Program-made: the position numbers and the translations under genes
In this document: in pieces, positions 10,309-20,893 of the stretch
How positions within the stretch are numbered: the first letter of the stretch is position 1
Layout of the letters: each line of letters opens with the position of its first letter
The notes under the pieces: generated by a model
The model's database searches: none
What the model was told of the DNA's origin: nothing
The model's input: the letters and a program-made list of their open reading frames with translations, nothing else
DNA from: Diphasiastrum complanatum
Taxonomy: Eukaryota > Streptophyta > Lycopodiopsida > Lycopodiales > Lycopodiaceae
NCBI GenBank assembly: GCA_029204225.1
Contig: MU831921.1
Location: forward strand, 32,890-96,889
Length of the DNA stretch: 64,000 nt
Reading direction: 5' to 3'

Positions 10309-11045
10309 TGTGAAGAATTGAAAAAGATTATCTATGTTAGATATAGGGGTCTTATGTTTTTTACATCAAGCATCTAGGTGTAGGATGTTGATAGGAATAA
10401 ATTTGGCATAGATGGCAAATTATGCATTTCCACTTGTAATGCCACTATTGAGCCAAAATAGAGTAAGAGGCTAAACACTTGCTAATTAGAGTGTAGACAA
10501 GTGTAAAGTTTTTGTTTGATGAATTCCAAGAGGTCCAATAGGATATAGAGGTGGAACCTTGTGAGGTCCAATAGGATATTGAGGTGTGCTTGAATAGAGT
10601 CCAATAGAATTAAGAGGTGCATAGATCAATGATCCACTAGGATCAAGAGGTGACAAAATGTGGTCCAATCATAGTTAAGCATAGTGGTAGCTCGTGGACC
10701 TACTAGTATCATTGTACTCCTCATTTTGAAATCAATTGATTTGGTGATTTCATGGATTTTGTGAGTTTTTGGATTTCTAGCTTTCTCTCTCTACCCGAGA
10801 GCTCTTGATGCATTTTCTCTCTCTACCCGAGGAGAGCAGCTTGTTTTTACTTAGATTATTTTTTGAATACTTCCCACACGTGTGAGTGAGAGTTGGAAGT
10901 GATTGAATGCATGTAGTAGTGTGTTTTTGCCATAGGATTCAAGATTGATCTTGAATCTCAATCTAGTCTTGATCTTGGTGCATCTACACACCTTAGGAGA
11001 TCACAAGTACATGTAGTGGACAGTCCACACGTGTGAAAATCAACA
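10309..11045 (+). mobile_element. Copia 5' LTR
   Basis: Starts TGTGAAGAATTG and ends AAAATCAACA, directly followed by the primer-binding site. U3 carries four units of about 33 bp (see 10531-10652). Two CACACGTGTG palindromes lie at 10875-10884 and 11026-11035, and two TTTCTCTCTCTACCCGAG words lie near 10780-10830. The 3' LTR lacks one of the 33-bp units. Confidence 0.95.
10531..10652 (+). repeat. 33-bp direct repeats in Copia U3
   Basis: Four units begin near 10531, 10564, 10598 and 10631, each close to GGTCCAATAGGATATAGAGG then TG. The 3' LTR has three. Tandem enhancer boxes in U3 are known from other plant Copia elements such as Tnt1, so these may bind an activator. Confidence 0.75.
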
Positions 11046-11058
11046 TGGTATCAGAGCC
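11046..11058 (+). promoter_or_regulatory. Copia primer-binding site (tRNA-Met)
   Basis: TGGTATCAGAGCC starts at the first base after the LTR and is complementary to the 3' end of initiator methionine tRNA, the usual primer for plant Copia elements. Confidence 0.95.
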
Positions 11059-11801
11059 TACCTGAGGTTACCATGCATTTTGATCCATCTAAGTGAAAAA
11101 ATTTCATCAATCTTGAGCTAGAAATTGTCAAGGCCCATTTTCCTAGCTATCTTGTTCAATCTTGGATCAAAAGAGATCAAAAGGACATTGATTGGGTCTG
11201 ACCTGGTACTGTACGGAATCAGGTGCTCAGACACGTGTGAGGAACATCCAATTTCAGTTTGGAAGTTCTCTCTCATGTTTGATCCATTTATCTTGCTTGA
11301 TAGCTTGTTTTGAAGCTATTTTTGTCTAGTTTCTGTTGCAATCAGTTTCATTCCATTTGGTTGAGCCAATCAAAAGTTATAAGCTTTTGAAGAGGGTTAG
11401 GTAGGGCACCTAGACCTGGGTGGACACATTTGGTTTGGTCAAGAGATTGCTTGGTTGATCCAAAATCACAGTTGTATGCTTGCCAATCTCATCTATAAGT
11501 GATCTAGGCACTGTTTTGAGATCTTAGCCATTTTGTTTCATGCAATATCATTGTATTTGAGTCAAATTTGGTTTCTTAGTGTATTTCACACGTGCTAAGA
11601 GTGTTGGGTCCTAACTTTGCCTATACTCCATCATTTGATGTGAAATAGATCTTGTTTTAGAGAGATTTGTGTAGCTAGTGAGAATCAATTCACAAATTGT
11701 TGTAAGATCTTTCATAGGAGGAGATAGTACTCAATTATTGGATCCTATTGAAAGTGTGTAACAACATTTATTGTTCATCATCTGAGTTTTCTTCACTTCA
11801 A
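11059..11801 (+). other. Copia untranslated leader
   Basis: About 740 bases between the primer-binding site and the first in-frame ATG. No coding signal. It includes another ACACGTGTGA word at 11231, similar to the palindromes in the LTR. Confidence 0.7.
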
Positions 11802-14800
11802 ATGTCTTCAATGGGTTCATCCTTGTTGGAACCAAGTGAAAGATTGACCACTTCAAATTATTCAATTTGGAAAATGAGGATGGAGTCCATCTTGATCCTT
11901 CAAGACGTGATGGACATAGTTCTTGTCCTTGAAGAAGAACCACAAGTTCTTCAAGAGGTTCAAAAATACAAAAAGAGAGCTAGGATGGCTCTCCACTACA
12001 TTAAGATGAATGTCTCTAATGAGATATTGAGGGAGATAGGTACTTGTACAACAGCCAAAGAAGCTTGGGATTGTCTCAAGACTATCTATGAGGCTAAGAA
12101 TACCTCTAGGCTTCTCACTCTTAGGAATCAAATCTTTCAAAGTAGCCAAAAGAGTGATGAGAGTGCATCTAGTTATGTTTTGAGAGTAAAAGATATTCAT
12201 AGAGAGCTTGCTTGTATTGGTGATTCCATCAATCAAAATGAGCTAGTTCAAGTCATTCTCAATGGCTTGAGAAGTGAATTTGATAATCTTGTCCAATCCC
12301 ATGCCATTAAGGAGGAGCTACCAAGTTTGGAGGCTCTCCAAAGTGTGCTAATTTTAGAAGAATCAAGACAAGAGTATAAGCTCTTGAGGATGGACAAGCT
12401 TTCTCTCACTCATAATGATGGCAAAGCTCTTTTTGCCAAGGATAAGCACAAAGAGAGGAGCAAGAACCAACATCAACAATCCTCAAGCAAGGACAAAGTC
12501 AAATCCAAAGACAAAGATGAGGAGGAAGATGATTCCTCTAATGCTTCATCATCCAAGCTCAAGAAGAAGAAAAAGATCAAGTGCTTTTATTGTGGCAAGA
12601 AAGGTCATTATGCCACCAATTGCTTCAAAAAGAAGAATCAACTCAAGCAAGCCAATATTACCAATGAGAAGGAAGACACTATTGCAAGTGATGGAGAGGG
12701 ATCTCTTATGGTCTCTAGTTTCTCATCTACTCCTTTCAAGAAGGACGGCCTATGGTATATTGATAGTGGAGCCTCTTCACATATGTGTAGCTCCAAGGAC
12801 TCTTTCTCTTCTATTGCACCTTATGATGGAGTGAAGAAATCAATATACACTGCAAATGATTTTGAATGTCCTATTGAAGGCATAGGGAACATTCCCTTGA
12901 AGCTTGCATCCTCTAAAGTTCTTTCTCTCTCTAGAGTTCTTTATGTACCTAAGCTTACCAAGAATCTTATTAGTGTTGGCCAATTGCTTGATAATGGCCT
13001 CGATGTAAAATTCAATGTTGATACTTGCACTATCAAGAAGAATGATGAGATACTTGCATTAGGATCTAGATTTGGTGGCATCTATAAACTAGATCCAAAT
13101 GAGTATGTGAATGCTTGTAATGTTGCTCTTGTGAACAAGCTCTCTATGGAGGAATTATGGCATAGGAGGTTGGGACATCCCAACTACAAATCCATGCTCT
13201 CTATGATCAAAGAATCCAAAGCTATTGGCTTGCCAAAGTCATTCTCCAAGAAGATCAAGCCTTGTGAGGCTTGTGCTATTGCTAAATCTCACAAAAAGCC
13301 ATTTACAAGATCTTCTATCAAAAGCAAGCATCCTTTGGAGTTAATCCACTCGGATGTGCATTTCTCATCAACTACAAGCAAGGGAGGAGCCACTTGTTTT
13401 GTTACTTTCATTGATGATTACACAAGATTCACTTGGATATATCTTCTTGCTTCAAAATCTATGGTGTTTGATCATTTCCTTATTTTCAAAGCTTATGTAG
13501 AGAAGCAATTCTCATTCAAGATTAAAGCTCTTAGAAGTGATGGAGGTGGTGAATATATCTCCAATAAATTTCAAGACTTTTGTGAGCTTGAAGGCATTAA
13601 AAGAGAGTTTTCTTGTGCCTACTCTCCATCTCAAAATGGAGTGGCTGAGAGAAAGAATAGATCTCTATGTGAATGTGCAAAATCTATGAGAATTGAGGCA
13701 TCTTTGCCCAAAGATTTTTGGAGAGAAGCCATTAATTGTGCAAATTATCTTTGCAATAGGCTCCCACATACAGCTCTTGGAGGAAAGTCACCATATGAAA
13801 TCTTATTTTTTAAGAAGCCTAAGGTTGATCACCTTAGAGTTTTGGGATGCTTATGCTTTGTCCATATTCCCTTGGAAACAAGGAAGAAGGAAGATCCTAG
13901 TGCATGCAAAGGGATCATGGTTGGATACTCATCCACCAAGAAGGCCTATAGAGTCTTTATACTCTCTACTTCTCAAGTTATTGAAAGTAGAGATGTTGTC
14001 TTTCATGAAGATCAACACTCATCATTTGAAGAGGCCGAGATCAAGAAATCTATGAATGCATCATCAATTATTGATTTTGAAGACAATCATGATGTGATGG
14101 GGTCGAGATTTGAAGAAGACTCTCCTCGGATTTTTTCACCAAGAAGATCCATGAGAGATAGATCCGAGCCTAAGAGGCTCTCATATGTTGACAAAGGCAA
14201 ACAAGTGGATCTTGATTCCACTAATTATGTTTTTTATGTCTCTCATGAAGAGCCAAAGAATGTACAAGAGGCACTCAATACCAAGGAGTGGTATGATGCC
14301 ATGAAGCAAGAGTATGATGCATTGATCACCAACAATACTTGGGAGCTTGTGGATCCTCCTTCCAACAAGCATGTGATTGGTTGCAAGTGGGTATTTCGGA
14401 TCAAGTTCAATCATGATGGCACCATCAACAAGCATAGAGCAAGATTATGTGCCAAAGGATTTGCTCAAATCCATGGTCTTGATTATGAGGAGACCTTTGC
14501 ACCCGTTGCAAAGATGGTGACAATAAGAATTCTTATTTCTCTTGCTTGTTTTTTCAAGTGGAAGGTGTTCCAATTAGATGTATCCAATGCTTTTCTAAAT
14601 GGTTATCTTGAGGAGGAGATCTATATGGAACAACCTCAAGGATTCATCAAGGATGAGTCCAAAGTGTGCTTGCTCTTCAAAAGTCTTTATGGACTCAAGC
14701 AAGCACCAAGATCATGGTATTCAAGACTTAACTCTTTCCTTATCTCACTAGGATTTACTCTTAGTGACTATGATCCTTCCATGTATCTAAAGTTTGTTGA

Positions 14801-15791
14801 TAGCAATATTGTCATTCTTCTAATTTATGTTGATGACATTATTCTTTGTGGAAGTTGTATCAAGCTAGTTGATGAAACCAAGCTAGCACTTGGATGTGAG
14901 TTTAAAATGCAAGATCTAGGAGAGATACATTACATCCTAGGCCTAGAAATTGATTTTTATGAAAATCATGTCTTTATATGCCAATCTAGATATGCTCACT
15001 CTATGTTGAAAAAATTCCATATGGAAAATTCTAAGAGCATAGATACTCCAATGGAGCAAATTGTAAAAGATCCTAATAAAGGTGATGAAAGATCCTTTGA
15101 GGACATCACACTTTTTAGGAGTCTTGTAGGCTCCTTGATTTGGCTTACCATTACTAGGCCCGATCTTAGTTTTTGTGTGCACAAATTGAGTCAATTTATG
15201 CAAGAACCTAAGATCCATCATTGGAAGATGGCCAAGAGGATTTTAAGATATGTATCTTCATTTTGTGATTATGGTCTACTCTATAAAAGTGAAGATCTAT
15301 CCATTATTGGCTACTCGGATTCGGACTTTGCAAGTGACAAAATGGATCGAAAGTCTATTAGTGCATACACTATCTTTCTTGGAGGCAATCTAATATCTTG
15401 GCTTTCCAAAAAGCAAGATACTATATCTCTCTCTTCATGTGAGGTCGAGTACAAAGCACTCACTACAACTACCAAAGAAGTGCTTTGGATCAAGAGGTTA
15501 TTAATGGAACTAAAGTGCATCAAGGAGGATGATCTACCAATGATCAAGTGTGATAACATCTCGGCCCAAGCTCTTGCCAATAATCCCATATTTCATGCAA
15601 GAAGCAAGCACATAGAAGTGGCACACCATTTTGTGAGAGAAAAGCTTATTGGAGGAGAAATCTATTTGGAGCATGTCAACTCGTCCTCTTGTATTGCCGA
15701 TCTACTCACCAAGCCTTTGAGCAAAAGTGCTTTCATCAAGCATAGATCTAATCTTGGAGATATATCAAGATCAATGCTCAAATCTTCATAG
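11802..15791 (+). CDS. Copia Gag-Pol polyprotein, intact
   Basis: An uninterrupted 1329-codon polyprotein. The frame is open from 11748, but its first ATG is at 11802 (MSSMGSSLLEPSERL), which I take as the start. In order: a gag domain of the UBN2 type (about residues 15-200); a CX2CX4HX4C zinc knuckle (CFYCGKKGHYATNC); retropepsin with DSGAS; GAG-pre-integrase HRRLGHPNY; integrase with its D-D-E (HSDVHF, RSDGGGEY, NGVAERKNR); reverse transcriptase with LIYVDDIILCG; RNase H with GYSDSDFAS, SSCEVEYKAL and KCDN; and the LLTKPLSK tail. All catalytic residues I can check are present. The protein assembles particles, copies RNA to cDNA and integrates it. It is likely still functional or only recently silenced. 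Confidence 0.97.
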   Translation: MSSMGSSLLEPSERLTTSNYSIWKMRMESILILQDVMDIVLVLEEEPQVLQEVQKYKKRARMALHYIKMNVSNEILREIGTCTTAKEAWDCLKTIYEAKNTSRLLTLRNQIFQSSQKSDESASSYVLRVKDIHRELACIGDSINQNELVQVILNGLRSEFDNLVQSHAIKEELPSLEALQSVLILEESRQEYKLLRMDKLSLTHNDGKALFAKDKHKERSKNQHQQSSSKDKVKSKDKDEEEDDSSNASSSKLKKKKKIKCFYCGKKGHYATNCFKKKNQLKQANITNEKEDTIASDGEGSLMVSSFSSTPFKKDGLWYIDSGASSHMCSSKDSFSSIAPYDGVKKSIYTANDFECPIEGIGNIPLKLASSKVLSLSRVLYVPKLTKNLISVGQLLDNGLDVKFNVDTCTIKKNDEILALGSRFGGIYKLDPNEYVNACNVALVNKLSMEELWHRRLGHPNYKSMLSMIKESKAIGLPKSFSKKIKPCEACAIAKSHKKPFTRSSIKSKHPLELIHSDVHFSSTTSKGGATCFVTFIDDYTRFTWIYLLASKSMVFDHFLIFKAYVEKQFSFKIKALRSDGGGEYISNKFQDFCELEGIKREFSCAYSPSQNGVAERKNRSLCECAKSMRIEASLPKDFWREAINCANYLCNRLPHTALGGKSPYEILFFKKPKVDHLRVLGCLCFVHIPLETRKKEDPSACKGIMVGYSSTKKAYRVFILSTSQVIESRDVVFHEDQHSSFEEAEIKKSMNASSIIDFEDNHDVMGSRFEEDSPRIFSPRRSMRDRSEPKRLSYVDKGKQVDLDSTNYVFYVSHEEPKNVQEALNTKEWYDAMKQEYDALITNNTWELVDPPSNKHVIGCKWVFRIKFNHDGTINKHRARLCAKGFAQIHGLDYEETFAPVAKMVTIRILISLACFFKWKVFQLDVSNAFLNGYLEEEIYMEQPQGFIKDESKVCLLFKSLYGLKQAPRSWYSRLNSFLISLGFTLSDYDPSMYLKFVDSNIVILLIYVDDIILCGSCIKLVDETKLALGCEFKMQDLGEIHYILGLEIDFYENHVFICQSRYAHSMLKKFHMENSKSIDTPMEQIVKDPNKGDERSFEDITLFRSLVGSLIWLTITRPDLSFCVHKLSQFMQEPKIHHWKMAKRILRYVSSFCDYGLLYKSEDLSIIGYSDSDFASDKMDRKSISAYTIFLGGNLISWLSKKQDTISLSSCEVEYKALTTTTKEVLWIKRLLMELKCIKEDDLPMIKCDNISAQALANNPIFHARSKHIEVAHHFVREKLIGGEIYLEHVNSSSCIADLLTKPLSKSAFIKHRSNLGDISRSMLKSS

Positions 15792-15800
15792 ATAATTTTT

Positions 15801-15809
15801 TAGGAGGAG
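15801..15809 (+). promoter_or_regulatory. Copia polypurine tract
   Basis: TAGGAGGAG directly precedes the 3' LTR and would prime plus-strand synthesis. Confidence 0.85.
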
Positions 15810-16513
15810 TGTGAAGAATTGAAAAAGATTATCTATGTTAGATATAGGGGTCTTATGTTTTTTACATCAAGCATCTAGGTGTAGGATGTTGATAGGAATA
15901 AATTTGGCATAGATGGCAAATTATGCATTTCCACTTGTAATGCCACTATTGAGCCAAAATAGAGTAAGAGGCTAAACACTTGCTAATTAGAGTGTAGACA
16001 AGTGTAAAGTTTTTGTTTGATGAATTCCAAGAGGTCCAATAGGATATAGAGGTGTGCTTGAATATAGTCTAATAGAATTAAGAGGTGCATAGATCAATGA
16101 TCCAATAGGATCAAGAGGTGACAAAATGTGGTCCAATCATAGTTAAGCATAGTGGTAGCTCGTGGACCTACTAGTATCATTGTACTCCTCATTTTGAAAT
16201 CAATTGATTTGGTGATTTCATGGATTTTGTGAGTTTTTGGATTTCTAGCTTTCTCTCTCTACCCGAGAGCTCTTGATGCATTTTCTCTCTCTACCCGAGG
16301 AGAGCAGCTTGTTTTTACTTAGATTATTTTTTGAATACTTCCCACACGTGTGAGTGAGAGTTGGAAGTGATTGAATGCATGTAGTAGTGTGTTTTTGCCA
16401 TAGGATTCAAGATTGATCTTGAATCTCAATCTAGTCTTGATCTTGGTGCATCTACACACCTTAGGAGATCACAAGTACATGTAGTGGACAGTCCACACGT
16501 GTGAAAATCAACA
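15810..16513 (+). mobile_element. Copia 3' LTR
   Basis: 704 bp, TGTGAAG...ATCAACA. It matches the 5' LTR except for loss of one 33-bp unit and about three substitutions. CACACGTGTG palindromes are at 16343-16352 and 16494-16503. Confidence 0.95.
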
Positions 16514-16518
16514 TCCCT
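16514..16518 (+). repeat. Copia target-site duplication, right
   Basis: TCCCT, identical to 10304-10308. Confidence 0.95.
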
Positions 16519-18075
16519 GACATTGGTCCTTGGGAGCAATTACCCCTTACAGTCCAAAAAGCGGTATGGTTGGTGAATGAGCTCCAATACAATCTATTCG
16601 GCACCCTAGGGGGACAGTATACTATGCGGCAATTTGACGATGGTGCTAAGGCGGACCTTCAGAAAGAAAAAGCAAGGCTGGAGGAGGAAAACAAACAACA
16701 ACAGCTGCAGATCTAGAACCTCACGAATTACAATCAACAACAACAACAACAGGTGCTACTCCATCTCCAGAACCAACTCCAACTGAAGGTATCCAACATG
16801 CAACAAACCATCGATACCCTCAAAGCCGAGAAGGATGAGGCTGTAGCAGATTCACAAGCAACACGTTCCGCTATGAAGGAACAGTTGGAAATGGTGGACT
16901 TCAACGACTTCGCACCACCATCTATTCATGAGGGAACTGCCATTCCAGTGGTGGCCTATCAAACGCTGACAAAAGCTAAAAGCCATGACAGAGCAACACT
17001 CAAAATTACAACAATCATACATTGCTTCCATCGAGGCCCTAAACCAGCACATAGCCACCCTAGAAGAACGCTTAAAGACTGCTGCCCAGTCGACACCATC
17101 GGTTCATGCAGAGCATGCCCAATGCCATGATTCGGGGCACCACTTTGATGGACTAGATGGTGGAGATGGAGCAGGATTTCAACAGCCTCCTCCTGTCACT
17201 CAAGGCTCCGCATTTCAAGGCCAACCCCTGGGGCAAGGAGCTCAAACACCAACCAATCCATCAGGCTCTGGGAGTACCAGCTCCCAACATTTTCTTTTCC
17301 CTTCCACCGCTTCTAACCCCCTCGACACCACTAACCCAACCTTCATTCCATGACAATTTTCTCCTGAGTCACAAAGAATTGCAGAAGCTAATCCCTCGCC
17401 TCCTCTATCTCCTGATCCCGATCCACAAACCGAACACGAGATTGCCTCTGAAGCCCCAACCATCCAACACAGAATCATGCCCACATAACCAAGCATGGAG
17501 TTGCGCGCCTCTCAGGAGTTTGCAAAGAAGTATCCAACAACGAAAGAGCGAGGTGGCTACATACTGCCAGATTTGGACCAGTGTCAAACACATAAAGCAG
17601 TAGTCAAACTCCTGGATCCACAACCTCTCTGGCGTCATCAGCTCTTCTTGCAAAGTAAGACCTCAATGGCACGGTATCTCGAAGCTCCCTCCTACATGCA
17701 CACCAATTCTTATTACTATCCAGTAGCGAGGCGAGAACCGTTTTCTACCACCAAGGTCAAGAACAGAATCTTTTGGCCTAAGCTCACAGGCGTGGATACC
17801 GGCAACTTAGCCGAAGACATGGTCACCAACTGCCGAGTATTCTACCAGAAGCACCATGGCAATCCTGATCGCGACGTCAGATACTTTGCAGATAATTGCG
17901 GCCTGGTGGCATTTCTGGCAGAACTCAGAGGTTTTTGGGATCGAGGGTTACCCCCCTTGACATCAATAAACCCTTGCGGACGCAAGATGATCATATCAAT
18001 GTTGCAAGGCTCTATTATCGCGCTGCACTCACTTCCGCCCTGCACGTTGATATGGTGGAGCTATGGAAACCCTAG
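16519..18075 (+). pseudogene. Unrecognised long ORF, C-terminal half (split by Copia)
   Basis: Continues in phase from 10308. The start (DIGPWEQLPLTVQKAVWLVN) is followed by a strong coiled-coil/Gln-rich segment (QKEKARLEEENKQQQLQ) that ends in a TAG at 16714-16716, then goes on in the same frame. Protein-like text moves by one base near 16970-16985 and runs through two stops (17351-17353 and just before 17495). A further one-base slip at the CCCCCC run near 17950 restores a frame ending VDMVELWKP and a stop at 18073-18075. The C-terminal part (ARREPFSTTKVKNRIFWPKL, HGNPDRDVRYFADNCGL) is compact and looks like a folded domain. I recognise no family; a gag-like or capsid-like role is a guess. 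Confidence 0.6.
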
Positions 18076-18808
18076 ATGCTTTTGCCACGCATTTTCATGA
18101 ATTTTTTGTGATTTCTACGCCTAAAATCGTTTTTGAATGCACTCTTTGTCTTGTATAATCTCATTGTCTGCCTCTACGCCTGAAATCGATATTGCTTGGG
18201 TATCACTTTCGAGCGTGCACAATGATTTTCTTTTTCATTTACATGGACATCTACACTCAAAACCGATACTTGATTCCCTGATATCGATTTTGAACGCGGA
18301 GTAATTTGCAATTCACTTGGGTATCTCATTTTGCGCTTGAAATCAATATCCGGGTTAATTATTTAGTCAACCTTATTTTTTCTAGTAATTTCTTTAAATT
18401 CATAAAGGCTTTTCAGTTGATTGGTTTATGACATTTTTAGTGTAGTTTAGCAAAGAGTAAAGCAAAGTTTTGTTTTGCATGGAATTATCATTTTGATAAT
18501 TTGCCTACGAGTTACAAGTTTATTGGTGTAATTTTTAAAAGCATATAATTTTTATAAAAATGGCATTTTCATGAATACTACTCTTATACATGCAGTTAAA
18601 CCTGGAATAAGCTTGTAATTAATGGAAAAAAGTTTCGTTTTTCCTAGGAATAGAAAATGAAGAAGTTCTCGTTATGGGCAACAATTTTCACGCTTCCCTA
18701 GAAATTCACCTGATGGGGGTGACCCGCTTGATGCTAATTCACTGCTTCACACCTTGAGCAAAGCGATTTTGAAACTTCATCAAAAGTAATAAACAACGTG
18801 ATAATCAA
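18076..18808 (+). other. AT-rich non-coding stretch with ATCGAT-type repeats
   Basis: From about 18110 to 18350 the words TACGCCTAAAATCG, TACGCCTGAAATCGATATTG, CACTCAAAACCGATACTTG, GATATCGATTTTGAACGCG and GCGCTTGAAATCAATATC recur at roughly 55-65 base spacing, some inverted. Beyond 18350 I see nothing but AT-rich sequence leading to the gag relic. Confidence 0.4.
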
Positions 18809-19350
18809 ATGCAAAACTTGTTTAATCAACTACAAATTCTTAATTCTAACAACTTAGGCTACCAACCGGATGTCTTTACTGGTGAAAAGAAATTTAAGAA
18901 CCCTGAAGTTGTCGAAGACTGGATAAATCGTTGGACTAGCTACTTTAGCTTACACAACGTACCAAAGGAGAAGCGAATTTCTTCTGTATTATTGTTTCTA
19001 GAGGGTAAAGCCTCTACCTAGTGGAGGGAGCTCCCTTTGAAACTGGCAACATGGGCTGGATTTCTAGAGGAATTCTGTAAGGCTTTTGTCATGATTGATG
19101 ATTCAGAAATATACATTCGCTTCATTAACTACCGAATGGGCAATCCAGAGCTAGACACGTATGTCCAAGAGTTCTTAGATTTTTTGGCCAAGGTGTTGCT
19201 CTTCGATAGGAAATTGGCCCAGTTTCAATTCATTTATGGATTGCCTGCAGATTACCAAAATGAGTGCAACCATAATGTCCTCCACACGTTGGAAGACACG
19301 GAGAACAAAATACCATATGAGATGTGGATAGGCAAGAGGCCAACTAGCTA
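18809..19350 (+). pseudogene. Ty3/gypsy gag relic ending in Copia-like text
   Basis: Plus-strand frame with a Retrotrans_gag core: VFTGEKKFKNPEVVEDWINR, SSVLLFLEGKAS, then after an in-frame TAG at 19019-19021 WRELPLKLATWAGFLEEFCK, and later YVQEFLDFLAKVLLFDRKLA with FIYGLP. The last 15 or so residues read NKIPYEMWIGKRPTS. This resembles the PYE-W-GKRP motif of Copia integrases and does not belong to gypsy gag. Either two elements are joined near 19290 or the similarity is chance. Confidence 0.7.
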
Positions 19351-19639
19351 ACAGTTTAGGACTAAGTGTGTCTTTTAAACTATTATTTAGTGACCTTACA
19401 GTGTCCCTAGATAGATAACAAATAGAGTGAACAAATTTAGATAAGTGATACAGAAAAAGAAATAGTCGCATTCAAGCAATATGAGCTATGGATGAAAGTA
19501 TGCCAACAAGCAGAACATAGTTGATTCGTGAGAGGAGTGGCAGGCCGCCAACGAGCGAGACACTGATCAACTCACTCATAGCGAAAATACAAATTACAAT
19601 TGTTGGAAATGGTGAACTCATGCAACATTCCTTGGTGCT

Positions 19640-20080
19640 CCACGAAGATGAAACGAAGGAAGAAAGAAAAGCAGTCTGGGAAAAAGGATAAAAGAGTGTT
19701 GATGACTTCTCAATCCGTAATGGACTGTTGTTCATAAAAGGAAAGATTTGTGTGCCCGATGTGAAAGCTATAAAAAGAAAAATTATTTATGAATGCATGA
19801 CTCACCATGTGTGGGGCATCCATGCATACATTGTACTCTAGATTTGGTACGAAGGGATTTTTATTGGCCAAAACTTAAACCCTTTATCAAATCTACATGG
19901 TCAAGTGTGACCAATGCCAACGCCTTAAGGTTGGTGGATTGTTACATCCATTGGATATCCCAGATAAGAGATGGGATAGTATTTCCATGGATTTTGTGGT
20001 TTGGTTACCACGGACAAATAAACTGAATGACGCAATTTGGATAGTCGTCGACCGTCTTACCAAATTGGGTTGAGTATGCC
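19640..20080 (+). pseudogene. Ty3/gypsy integrase relic, frameshifted
   Basis: Read across frames, the segment gives GLLFIKGKICVPDVKAIKRK, then DSPCVGHPCIHCTLDLVRRD and FYWPKLKPFIK. After a frame change come KCDQCQRLK-like text and WDSISMDFVVWLPRTN, ending in IWIVVDRLTKL. This is the H2C2 zinc-binding domain and the start of the DDE core of a gypsy integrase. Frameshifts and stops make it non-functional. It is cut off at about 20080, where the LTR-like repeat A begins. Confidence 0.75.
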
Positions 20081-20887
20081 AAATAAACCCAATAACAAGC
20101 ACCAAGAGAAAATCTCACTATGATTCTTCACATAAACACACTTCTGACCTATGTGTTATTTACCGATCAAACTAAAAATCTCAGCTCAACTTCCTTCATC
20201 AAAGTACTATTCCTCAAATATAAATTAACATATCTGAAAAATCTCCATGATGGATAAACATATCCACTCACATGAGTCTTCCAAACATCTTACTATGCAT
20301 GACCAATTTTCTTTCATTCAACCAACTTCTTTCTTATCTTAGTACTCATGATTAGATCGATTAATACATATTTTCAGTAGATTTCATCTACTTTCAACCT
20401 TATCCAAATCATAACAAAGTTGGAATTGGTTAACTATTCAATATAACTAGAGTTGATCCTTACCAATACTATCTATACAAATGAATCATATTTCCTAATA
20501 GATCAACTTCCAATTCCTCTCTAGACCTAGATTGTTCATAACAATCCACATAGAATCTTTCTATTAAATCATCATAGTTCCACCTTTGTACATATTTCAG
20601 ATTTATCGAAAATCTATGCAATAGACGACTCACAAAGGTAGCCAATAAATTCTATCCACTTCATCTCACCTTTTGAAGAAACTAACATAGTCCCTATAGA
20701 AATGTCTTAGGAGATGCTTATAGAAACACATCTAAAGATCTAAAAAGTTGGACAATAATAGGTGTACCAATGAACAACCTCATATTACAGTTTTGCTGAC
20801 TTTTCCTTAGACCGTAAGATAATGTATACTAAGGGTTAGAATTTATTAACCTCCTAAGATCAACACTATCAATTATTAGAGAGTTAG

Positions 20888-20893
20888 AATGGG
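20888..20893 (+). repeat. Candidate MITE target duplication, left
   Basis: AATGGG, matched at 21213-21218. Confidence 0.5.

Larger units (their letters stand above)
10309..16513 (+). mobile_element. Complete Ty1/copia retrotransposon
   Basis: A 6205-bp element with every hallmark: 5-bp TSD TCCCT on both sides, TG...CA LTRs of 737 and 704 bp, a perfect initiator-Met primer-binding site, an uninterrupted polyprotein, and a polypurine tract next to the 3' LTR. Across the aligned part the two LTRs differ by about three substitutions and one 33-bp repeat-unit difference, so insertion was recent. It landed in phase inside the reading frame 9502-10308/16519-18075. Domain order PR-INT-RT-RNaseH defines the Copia (Pseudoviridae) type. 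Confidence 0.97.

Noticed and set aside
10486-10668. Minus-strand 60-codon Pro/Ile/Gly repeat frame
   Set aside because: It is the reverse reading of the 33-bp U3 repeats in the Copia LTR.
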